Source of the DNA: Gaoshiqia sediminis
Lineage (GTDB): Bacteria; Bacteroidota; Bacteroidia; Bacteroidales; Prolixibacteraceae
Assembly: GCF_025907915.1 (NCBI RefSeq)
Contig: NZ_JAPAAF010000036.1
Span: forward strand, 1 to 45,792
Direction: 5' to 3'
DNA: 45,792 bases
Position numbers and translations under genes: made by a program. Shown here one piece after another: positions 1-6,198 of the stretch (position 1 is its first letter; each line of letters starts with the position of its first letter). Under the pieces are notes generated by a model. It was given only the letters and a program-made list of their open reading frames with translations. It was not told the origin of the DNA and did no database searches.

Positions 1-60
1 GGATTTGCACCAATATTGATCAGAGTGGCTGGTCAGGCAATCCTGAACAGCCGGGTTGGG

Positions 61-144
61 ATGTTTATAGAATTGGCATATGCCGCAACGGTGCGCCCCC
101 ATCCGGGGCCGAATTTCTCACCGACATGCTCTTTCTATAAACAT
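61..144. repeat. Inverted repeat with 12-bp arms in non-coding left end
   Basis: ATGTTTATAGAA at 61-72 is matched by its exact reverse complement TTCTATAAACAT at 133-144, with about 60 bases between. A small palindrome-like CGATGCCTCCGGCATC follows at about 146-161. I see no coding gene in 1-347. The arrangement resembles interspersed palindromic repeats of Bacteroidota intergenic DNA, but the family is not identified. Confidence 0.5.
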
Positions 145-322
145 ACGATGCCTCCGGCATCAAATTGGATCAATTGGGAGCCTTTAGCCCGCACTTCGCC
201 GCCGCTTTGTAATTGGTGTCTTGCCCGTCACAGCAAACTTTTGCATTTTCAAAGTATAGGGGACGGAGGGGTACGCTTTATAGAAACGCACCAGCCCGGG
301 GTTTTTTGTGGCCAATTTTTTG

Positions 323-330
323 TAATTTTG
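323..330 (+). promoter_or_regulatory. Possible -7 promoter box of the antitoxin-like gene
   Basis: TAATTTTG fits the Bacteroidota -7 consensus TAnnTTTG and lies 17 bases before the ATG at 348. A TTTG at 305-308 is only 14 bases upstream, shorter than the usual spacing, so the -33 element is doubtful. Confidence 0.3.
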
Positions 331-347
331 TTATAAACAAAAGAAAT

Positions 348-545
348 ATGGCAACAGTAATTATAAACGAAAAAACAAAAGTAGGAAAGGCCCTTATTGA
401 GTATCTGAAAAATACCGGTCATGCTACAATTATTGAAAAATCACCGGCAGTTGACAGCGTAACAAAAGGACTTTCAGAGCTTAATCAGGTATTGAAAGGT
501 AAAAAGAAAGGCACTCCTGCCCGTAAATTCCTGTCTGAGCTATGA
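348..545 (+). CDS. Small antitoxin-like protein (65 aa)
   Basis: Encodes a short soluble lysine-rich protein beginning MATVIINEKTKVGKALIEYL. I infer a type II antitoxin: the size fits, and the stop codon overlaps (ATGA) the start of a second reading frame whose 18 residues look like the N-terminus of a RelE/ParE-type toxin. Such Bacteroidota antitoxins often start with a beta-strand of the form TVIIN followed by helices. No DNA-binding motif is evident by eye. The ATG at 348 is chosen because it follows an A-rich stretch typical of Bacteroidota start regions and gives the protein a natural beginning; longer in-frame extensions upstream read through non-coding repeat. If the toxin is dead, this is an orphan antitoxin. 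The family assignment is inference. Confidence 0.6.
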   Translation: MATVIINEKTKVGKALIEYLKNTGHATIIEKSPAVDSVTKGLSELNQVLKGKKKGTPARKFLSEL

Positions 546-598
546 CCGATGTAATTTTGCTTGACAACTTTAAACACGACGCAAAACGCTTGGTGTAA
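542..598 (+). pseudogene. Truncated RelE/ParE-like toxin remnant
   Basis: A reading frame starts with ATG at 542, overlapping the stop of the antitoxin-like gene by four bases (ATGA), and encodes MTDVILLDNFKHDAKRLV before TAA at 596-598. The sequence resembles the first beta-strand and helix of Bacteroidota RelE-family toxins, which usually run to 90-110 residues and continue with a lysine-rich turn exactly where this one stops. Past 598 the DNA is repeat-like and non-coding. I read it as a toxin gene cut off by insertion or deletion. Eighteen residues are too few for certainty. Confidence 0.5.
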
Positions 599-721
599 AA
601 TAATATATTACCGACGGAGTATTCCAGCCATATATTGTAGCCCTGCCTTCACTGGTGGGGCTTTTTTCGTTATGCCCCAAGCTGGCGCCGCTTTGTAATC
701 CCGATCTGGCAGGATATCGGT

Positions 722-973
722 GTTGGACCCCGAAGTCTTGCCGTTGCCCCGGGAGACACGCATGTTGCTCTGCGAAACCCTGCCGCGGATGCGCGGCAAG
801 GTCTTGTTGACTGGAGAGATCATGCCGTTGATGCGCGGTGGGCCCGTGTTGCGTTTCGAAACCTTGCCACAGCTCCGGGGGAAGCCGTTGTTGCGTTGAG
901 AAACCCTGCCGTGCGTCAGCGGGAAGGCCTTGTTGCGTTGCGAAATGTTGCCCCGTGGCTGGTCCGGATTCAA
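722..973. repeat. Six divergent 42-bp tandem repeats
   Basis: Units begin at 722, 764, 806, 848, 890 and 932, all exactly 42 bp. The first half of each keeps GTTG at positions 1-4, GA at 11-12 and TGCC at 18-21; the second 21 bases vary widely between copies. No spacing indels occur, so frames stay open across the array (14-residue period) in at least two minus-strand frames and a plus-strand frame. No start region, signal peptide or recognisable domain supports real coding, so I annotate a minisatellite-like array. Confidence 0.8.
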
Positions 974-1069
974 CCACGTTGTGGTTGTTGGCACATCGGC
1001 AACCCGCGACCACGTATTTCATCCCCCATACATTCCATCCCCATGCATTCCATCCCCATGCATTTCATA

Positions 1070-1935
1070 CATGGCTATTCACATTTAATCGCTTCGCGAT
1101 TTTTGCGGTGGTTTGAATGGCCTGGTGCAATGCAACGACAACGGGTGAAACCCGTTAAATGTGAATAGCCATAGGTGCAACCTGTGGATGTGGTGAAACC
1201 TGAGGTTTCAATGCGCTCCGCGGCCCGCAACCCAGGGACGGGGTTGAATCTGGAATAAACGATATCACATTCTAATTTAGCCACATTCGTGGTTGTTGCC
1301 CCCGATTGTCATTTTTCCCCATACATTCCATCCCCATGCATTCCATACATGGCTATTCACATTTAATCGCTTCGCGATTTTTGCGGTGGTTTGAATGGCC
1401 TGGTGCAGTGCAACGATAACGGGTGAAACCCGTTAAATGTGAATAGCCATAGGTGCAACCTGTGGATGTGATGAAACCCGAAGTGTCAATGCGCTCCGCG
1501 GCCCGCAACCCCGGGACGGGGTTGAATATGGAATAAACGATATCGCATTTTAATTTAACCACATTCGTGGTTGTTGTCCCCGATTGCCATTGTTCCCCAT
1601 GCATTCCAACCCCATGCATTTCATACATGGCTATTCACATTTAATCGCTTTGCGATTTTTGCGGTGGTTTGAATAGCCTGGTGCAATGCAACGATAACGG
1701 GTGAAACCCGTTAAATGTGAATAGCCATAGGTGCAACCTGTGGATGTGGTGAAACCCGAGGTGGCAATGCGCTCCGCGGCCCGCAACCCCGGGACGGGGT
1801 TGAATATGGAATAAACGATATCGCATTCTAATTTACCCACATTCGTGGCTGTTGCCCCCGATTGTCATTGTTCCCCATGCATTCCAACCCATGCATTCCA
1901 TGCATGTCTATTCATATTTAATCGCTTCGCGATTA
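1070..1935. repeat. 278-bp tandem repeat array, three copies plus a fourth partial
   Basis: The marker ATGGCTATTCAC recurs at 1071, 1349 and 1627 (period 278) and in diverged form at 1904, where the copy breaks off after the ATCGCTTCGCGATT segment. Copies differ by scattered substitutions only. Each unit has an 18-bp-arm stem at its start, then AGGTGCAACCT, a CAACCC...GGGGTTG hairpin, a conserved AAACGATATC segment, and ends with ATGCATTCCA-type short repeats. Degenerate ATGCATTCCATCCCC copies also precede the array at about 1024-1068. The partial fourth copy leads straight into the transposase gene at 1981. Short open frames in the array are translations of the repeat, not genes. Confidence 0.9.
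1071..1172. repeat. Hairpin domain of the first 278-bp unit
   Basis: ATGGCTATTCACATTTAA at 1071-1088 pairs perfectly with its reverse complement at 1155-1172. Inside lie a small hairpin ATCGC-TTC-GCGAT (about 1087-1099) and AACGGG-TGAAA-CCCGTT (1140-1156). The same outer arms and inner AACGGG hairpin are unchanged in the units starting at 1349 and 1627; in the third unit the small hairpin changes only in its loop. Confidence 0.8.
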
Positions 1936-1980
1936 TAAAAAAAATGCTAAATGATTGGTATATTTATAGAAAACAAAGCT

Positions 1981-2427
1981 ATGAGTACCTATACACAAAT
2001 CCTTTATCAAATCGTTTATAGCACCAAAAACCGGGAACAAACGCTGTTAGAACCCAATCGGGAAGAACTCTATAAATACATTTGGGGAGTTCTGAAAAAC
2101 AAAGATTGTCACCTATACCGAATTGGGGGTGTTGATGACCACATCCATATTGTAACTCATATCCATCCATCAGTTTCGTTGGCATCGCTTGTAAAAGACA
2201 TTAAATTATCCAGTTCAGGTTATATCAAAACCAATCGGCTATTTCCGGATTTCAACGGCTGGCAAAACGGGTATGGTGGTTTCACTTATTCATTTAAAGA
2301 CAAGGATCATTTGATTGGATATGTGAAAAAACAGGAGCAACACCACAAAACAGTAACTTTTAGAGATGAATTGATTGAATTACTGAAAGATCATGGAATT
2401 GAGTTTGATGAGAAATATTTGTTATAA
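1981..2427 (+). CDS. IS200/RAYT-like HUH transposase (TnpA, 148 aa)
   Basis: Y1 single-strand transposase of the IS200/IS605 or REP-associated (RAYT) type, which cuts and joins single-stranded DNA at hairpins. The HUH metal-binding motif is H54-I-H56 in VDDHIHIV, and the likely nucleophile is Y114 in LIGYVKKQEQHHK, the helix typical of this family. The length matches IS200 TnpA (about 150 aa). I start at 1981 because MSTYTQILYQIVYSTKNRE is the usual N-terminus; an in-frame ATG ten codons upstream is less likely. No tnpB is present. Upstream is the 278-bp hairpin array and downstream are further small hairpins, so the gene sits among its probable substrates. IS200 versus domesticated RAYT cannot be decided without genome context. 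Confidence 0.93.
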   Translation: MSTYTQILYQIVYSTKNREQTLLEPNREELYKYIWGVLKNKDCHLYRIGGVDDHIHIVTHIHPSVSLASLVKDIKLSSSGYIKTNRLFPDFNGWQNGYGGFTYSFKDKDHLIGYVKKQEQHHKTVTFRDELIELLKDHGIEFDEKYLL

Positions 2428-2635
2428 ACTCTTCTCGCTTGCGCCGATCTGTGTCGGTGTGCAATTCAATAGAATTGGAATTTTATTTTTGCAGGATAAG
2501 GCACACATTACAAATTTGCTTTGGACGGGGCGGGATCCGCGACAGCCGTAAAGCACGAAAGGGCGTCCTTGCGGACAGCCCTCCCGTTTTCTACCTTCCA
2601 ATCATTCACTCAACCTATCATGAAAATCAGTTTGC
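2428..2635. repeat. Small-hairpin non-coding stretch after the transposase
   Basis: No gene is seen. CAATTC-AATA-GAATTG (2462-2477) is a perfect short hairpin, and AGGGC-GTCC-TTGC-GGAC-A-GCCCT (2560-2582) forms a bulged hairpin. The intervening segment with GGATAAGG...GGGATCCGCGACAGC resembles palindromic debris common in Bacteroidota intergenic DNA. It may hold the right end of the IS200-like element or its recognition hairpins; boundaries cannot be set. Confidence 0.45.
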
Positions 2636-4291
2636 TTAGGCTACTTCGCCCAGGAACAGTTTCATATCTTCATCCACGGTAGTGATTCCGGCAATGCCGA
2701 AGTTTTGTACCAGTACGTTGGCCACGTTTGGCGACAGGAATGCCGGCAGGGTTGGTCCAAGGTGGATGTTTTTCACGCCCAGGTACAGCAGGGCCAGCAA
2801 TACGATCACCGCTTTTTGTTCGTACCAGGCAATGTTGTAGGCGATGGGCAGATCGTTCACATCTTCCAGTTCGAAGATTTCTTTCAGTTTCAGCGCTACC
2901 ACGGCCAGTGAGTACGAGTCGTTGCACTGTCCGGCGTCGATCACGCGCGGGATGCCGTTGATGTCGCCCAGGGGCAGTTTGTTGTAGCGGTATTTGGCGC
3001 AACCGGCTGTCAGGATCACGGTATCCTGCGGCAGTTTTTGGGCAAACTCGGTATAGTATTCGCGGCTCATCATGCGGCCATCGCAACCGGCCATCACAAA
3101 GAACTTACGGATGGCGCCGGTTTTTACGGCTTCAACAATCGGTCCGGCCAGTTCGAATACTTGGTTGTGGGCAAATCCGCCGACAATCTCGCCACTCTCG
3201 ATTTCAGTAGGGGCAGCGCATTTTTTTGCATGCTCAATAATGGCCGAGAAATCTTTCATCTCGCCTGGTTTGCGGTCGGGGATGTGCATCGATCCGGCCA
3301 GTCCGCTGGCGCCGGTGGTGTAAATGCGGTCTTTGTACGTTGCTTTTTCCAGTGGCGGAACAATGCAGTTGGTGGTGAACAGGATCGGTCCGTTGAAGGT
3401 TTCGAATTCTTCTTTTTGTTTCCACCAGGCATTTCCGTAGTTACCTACCAGATGCTTGTATTTTTTGAATTCCGGATAGTAGTTGGCGGGCAACATTTCG
3501 CTGTGGGTATATACATCCACACCGGTACCTTCGGTTTGTTTCAGCAGGTCTTCCATGTCGCGCAGGTCGTGGCCCGAAATCAGGATCGCGGGGTTGTTGC
3601 GCACACCGATGTTCACTTTGGTCACTTCCGGGTTTCCGTAGGCCGAGGTGTTGGCAGCGTCGAGCAGGGCCATCACGTCCACACCGAATTTACCGGTTTC
3701 GAGGGTCAGGTTAACCAGTTCGTCAACCGACAGATCTTTGGTAGTGGCAGCCAGGGCATCTTGCATAAAGTCGAAGATTTCCTGTTTTTCGTGGTTCAGG
3801 TTGTAAGCGTGTTCGGCATAGGCAGCCAATCCTTTCAACCCGTAAATAATAAGTTCTTTCAGCGAGCGAACATCTTCGTTCTTTTCGCTCAAAACGCCTA
3901 CTTCTTGTGCTTTGGCTTCAAATTCGTCGCCGGTTGAGGCAGTCCAGTGCAGCGATTCGTGAGCGCCAACCGATAGGCCTGCTGCTTCTACTTTGGCTTT
4001 CAGTTCGTCGCGGAGTTTCAGCATCCGTTTAATGCGGATCACAAATGCGGTATGGTCGAAGTTGGCATTGGTGATGGTACTGAACAGACCGTCGAAGATG
4101 GCTTTGTTTACGCTTTTTTCAGCCTTGCCGACTGTTTGTAACTGGCCGTTCAGGATGGCGATTCCTTTCAAAACGAATAGCAGGGTGTCCTGCAAATTGG
4201 CCACGTCGCTGGTTTTTCCGCAAACGCCTTTAATGGTACATCCAATTCCTTTTGATGCCTCCTGGCACTGATAGCAAAACATGTTTTCCAT
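2636..4291 (-). CDS. hcp: Hybrid cluster protein (hydroxylamine/NO reductase)
   Basis: Hcp, a cytoplasmic Fe-S enzyme implicated in NO and hydroxylamine detoxification and protein nitrosylation. The N-terminus has C6-x2-C9-x8-C18-x5-C24, the spacing of class I enzymes that carry a [4Fe-4S] cubane rather than the [2Fe-2S] of the E. coli type. All hybrid-cluster ligands are visible: H241, E265, C309, C403, C431, C456, E491 and K493, each offset by three from the Desulfovibrio vulgaris numbering as I recall it. Length 551 aa is normal. It lies downstream of the frdX-like gene on the same strand, separated by about 195 bp containing a palindromic element, and next to an HcpR-like regulator, so control by nitrosative stress is expected. 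Confidence 0.97.
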   Translation of the reverse strand: MENMFCYQCQEASKGIGCTIKGVCGKTSDVANLQDTLLFVLKGIAILNGQLQTVGKAEKSVNKAIFDGLFSTITNANFDHTAFVIRIKRMLKLRDELKAKVEAAGLSVGAHESLHWTASTGDEFEAKAQEVGVLSEKNEDVRSLKELIIYGLKGLAAYAEHAYNLNHEKQEIFDFMQDALAATTKDLSVDELVNLTLETGKFGVDVMALLDAANTSAYGNPEVTKVNIGVRNNPAILISGHDLRDMEDLLKQTEGTGVDVYTHSEMLPANYYPEFKKYKHLVGNYGNAWWKQKEEFETFNGPILFTTNCIVPPLEKATYKDRIYTTGASGLAGSMHIPDRKPGEMKDFSAIIEHAKKCAAPTEIESGEIVGGFAHNQVFELAGPIVEAVKTGAIRKFFVMAGCDGRMMSREYYTEFAQKLPQDTVILTAGCAKYRYNKLPLGDINGIPRVIDAGQCNDSYSLAVVALKLKEIFELEDVNDLPIAYNIAWYEQKAVIVLLALLYLGVKNIHLGPTLPAFLSPNVANVLVQNFGIAGITTVDEDMKLFLGEVA

Positions 4292-4352
4292 AACTAAATT
4301 CTATTAATATTTAATTTTTACTTTTTTAAAAATTCCAAAGACTCTTGAGCCG

Positions 4353-4437
4353 GGTCATCCTGAACTTGTTGCAGGTTCTGCTTTTAATAAACATCTTTCC
4401 TGTCGTAAACAGATTCCGAAACAAGTTCGGAATGACC
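4353..4437. repeat. Palindromic repeat between frdX and hcp
   Basis: GGTCATCCTGAACTTGTT... at 4353-4379 is the imperfect reverse complement of the AGATTCCGAAACAAGTTC... segment at 4411-4437. The right arm also contains its own hairpin ATTCCGAA/TTCGGAAT. It looks like a small palindromic or MITE-like insertion, or an mRNA hairpin that could stabilise or attenuate the transcript between the two genes. Confidence 0.65.
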
Positions 4438-4485
4438 TCAACTGGTTAAGATGGCAGAAATAAGAACGTTTCCGGCGTAGTCTGT

Positions 4486-5373
4486 CTAAATCCACTCTTC
4501 CGACAGGATGTCGCCTTTGATTCCGACCACAATTTCTTTTACCGGAACTTTGCGTTTGGCTTGCTGTGCCGCAATCTGCACCAGTTGGGTGAGGCCGCCG
4601 CAGCAAGGAACTTCCATAATAACCAGGGTGATGGTGTTTATACGGGAGTCGTCGATTAAACGACGTATTTTTTCCACATAAATTTCTTTTCCTGAGTCGA
4701 GTTTCGGGCAAGCGATGACCAGTTTTTTTCCGCGAATGAAGGTGCGGTGAAAGTCGCCGTGGGCAAACGCAGCGCAGTCGGCAGCGATCAGCAAATCAGA
4801 GCCTTGAAAATATCCGGCAGCCGGGTTGATCAAATGTAATTGTACGGGCCATTGTTGCAGTTCCGATTGTCCGGCTGGGGCTGCCACTTCCGGCGCCATC
4901 ATGAAGGCGGGGCGTTCGAAGCTTACCGGCGCCGATCCGGGGCATCCGCCCGAGGCGCATCCCGACGAGGCTTGTGCCTGCGGTTTGCTGTTGTGTACCT
5001 GATTGATTACGTAAGCAACATCCAGCTCCAGGCTGTCCTCGTTGGCTTTCAGGTACCGGACTGCTTCTTGCAAAAAGCCGGTTTCGCCATGATCTTTCAG
5101 GTGTTTGAGGTGGGCAATGACCAGGTTCTCGCCTTTTGAAACCATTTGTTGAATCACAGCTACTTCATCGTATTCTTCAGCTTCGCGTTTTTCAATCTCA
5201 ATAGCGCCTTGCGGACAATGGCCAAGGCAGGCCCCCAACCCGTCACACATCAACTCGCTAATCAGCCTGGCCTTGCCATCAATCACCTGTAAGGCTCCTT
5301 CGTGGCAGTTGGGGATGCACAATCCGCAACCATCGCACAACTCTTCGTCTATCTTAACTATTTCGCGTATCAT
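4486..5373 (-). CDS. frdX: FrdX-like 4Fe-4S protein associated with Hcp (295 aa)
   Basis: Ferredoxin-domain protein of the kind found beside hcp and thought to pass electrons to Hcp. The first cluster motif is complete: C13, C16, C19 and C23. The second is C43, C49 and C53-P; the position of the usual second cysteine is leucine (L46), so it may hold a [3Fe-4S] or differently liganded cluster. A long C-terminal part (about 100-295) has further cysteines: CASGGCPG near 140, CPKLDSGKEIYVEKI, and VPCCGGL. I chose the start at 5373 because MIREIVKIDEELCDGCGLC begins the domain cleanly and leaves 81 bp for regulation; a start at 5433 would leave only 21 bp before hcpR. The symbol follows comparative-genomics usage. 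Confidence 0.85.
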   Translation of the reverse strand: MIREIVKIDEELCDGCGLCIPNCHEGALQVIDGKARLISELMCDGLGACLGHCPQGAIEIEKREAEEYDEVAVIQQMVSKGENLVIAHLKHLKDHGETGFLQEAVRYLKANEDSLELDVAYVINQVHNSKPQAQASSGCASGGCPGSAPVSFERPAFMMAPEVAAPAGQSELQQWPVQLHLINPAAGYFQGSDLLIAADCAAFAHGDFHRTFIRGKKLVIACPKLDSGKEIYVEKIRRLIDDSRINTITLVIMEVPCCGGLTQLVQIAAQQAKRKVPVKEIVVGIKGDILSEEWI

Positions 5374-5396
5374 CTTTTTTCTGTTATTTTCCACAA

Positions 5397-5404
5397 CAAA
5401 AGTA
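5397..5404 (-). promoter_or_regulatory. Predicted -7 box of the frdX-hcp promoter
   Basis: Read on the minus strand, TACTTTTG matches the Bacteroidota -7 consensus TAnnTTTG and lies 23 bp before the chosen frdX start. No good TTTG -33 element is visible, which fits a promoter that depends on an activator. Confidence 0.4.
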
Positions 5405-5426
5405 GGGCGGCACTGTTCCTCTTTTT

Positions 5427-5440
5427 GTATCATTTATTAC
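5427..5440. promoter_or_regulatory. Candidate HcpR operator (GTATC-N4-ATTAC)
   Basis: GTATCATTTATTAC matches the published HcpR-type consensus GTAAC-N4-GTTAC (recalled from comparative genomics) at 8 of 10 defined positions, and it sits within a wider inverted repeat TTTGTA-N8-TACAAA at 5424-5443. It lies between the divergent regulator and frdX. Its centre is about 42 bp upstream of the start of transcription inferred from the TACTTTTG box, and 21 bp before the regulator's ATG, so it could activate frdX-hcp and autoregulate. Confidence 0.5.
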
Positions 5441-5454
5441 AAACAACGCATTTT

Positions 5455-6129
5455 ATGATCGATTTTGAGTTACTGGCCAAGTCGCCGGTTTTTATGGGAT
5501 TGACCCCTGACCGGCTATCCGGTATTTTTGAGGATGTACATTACCAGATTAAGCGGTTTGATAAAAACGAGTTGGTTGTTCATGCCGGCGACGAGTGTTC
5601 AAGCCTGGTGATTGTTCTATCGGGCAGTGTGAAAGGCGAAATGGCCGATTATACCGGGAAAACCATTAAGATTGAGGATATAGAAGCGCCCCGGCCGCTG
5701 GCAGCGGCTTTTTTGTTTGGAAAGAACAACCGTTTCCCGGTAACGGTGCTGGCCAACAACGAGGTGGAACTGCTCTACATCCCAAAGCCCGAATTTTTAA
5801 AGCTGTTGCAAAAGGATCAGCGTATCCTGACCAATTACCTGAATTCCATTTCGTCGCGGGCGCAATTCCTTTCGTCACGGATTAAGTTCCTTTCATTTAA
5901 AACCATCCGGCAAAAGATTGCCCATTATCTGCTCGATTTGGCTGGCGACCGGCTGGCAGTAGTTGAGCTGCCGCTGTCGCAGGCCCAGCTGGCCGAGTTT
6001 TTTGGGGTGACGCGCCCGGCCCTGGCCCGCGCTATGGGCGAGATGGACCAGGAAGGTTTTATCGAGGTACAGCGTCGGTCGGTCCGCATTTTGGACAAGC
6101 AAAAGATGAATGATTTGTTGAAGGGCTAG
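5455..6129 (+). CDS. hcpR: Crp/Fnr-family regulator, HcpR-like (224 aa)
   Basis: Transcription factor with an N-terminal cyclic-nucleotide-like sensor barrel (about 10-120), a dimerisation helix (about 120-155) and a C-terminal winged helix-turn-helix whose core is LSQAQLAEFFGVTRPALARA (175-194). No Fnr-style cysteine cluster is present (a single Cys at 48). Divergent position next to frdX and hcp identifies it as a likely HcpR, the NO/nitrite-responsive regulator of hcp; HcpR proteins of Bacteroidota relatives are reported to use heme, which cannot be judged here. The start at 5455 gives MIDFELLAKSPVFMGL, a normal family N-terminus. A strong terminator follows. HcpR identity is from context. 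Confidence 0.85.
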   Translation: MIDFELLAKSPVFMGLTPDRLSGIFEDVHYQIKRFDKNELVVHAGDECSSLVIVLSGSVKGEMADYTGKTIKIEDIEAPRPLAAAFLFGKNNRFPVTVLANNEVELLYIPKPEFLKLLQKDQRILTNYLNSISSRAQFLSSRIKFLSFKTIRQKIAHYLLDLAGDRLAVVELPLSQAQLAEFFGVTRPALARAMGEMDQEGFIEVQRRSVRILDKQKMNDLLKG

Positions 6130-6139
6130 TGAATGAACG

Positions 6140-6184
6140 ACCGAAGCCATCCGTCGTGAGGCAGATGGCTTCGGTGCGCTTTTA
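6140..6184. terminator. Rho-independent terminator after hcpR
   Basis: ACCGAAGCCAT (6140-6150) pairs with ATGGCTTCGGT (6165-6175), followed by a short T-run at 6180-6183. It lies between convergent genes and could serve both directions. Confidence 0.75.
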
Positions 6185-6198
6185 CTGTGGGGGACAAA

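Noticed and set aside
570-1022. Minus-strand open frames of 128-150 codons over the 42-bp repeats
   Set aside because: Their openness follows from the repeat length being a multiple of three; two minus-strand frames are equally open, and no start region or domain is seen.
1075-1840. Several 61-91 codon frames across the 278-bp repeats
   Set aside because: They are near-identical translations of the tandem repeat and its hairpins, not independent genes.
722-1935. CRISPR array
   Set aside because: The 42-bp units have no unique spacers of uniform length between conserved repeats, the 278-bp period is far too long, and no cas gene is nearby.
3038-3937. 299-codon plus-strand frame
   Set aside because: It is antisense to hcp, whose ligand residues are all intact; low-complexity F/V/G composition marks a shadow frame.
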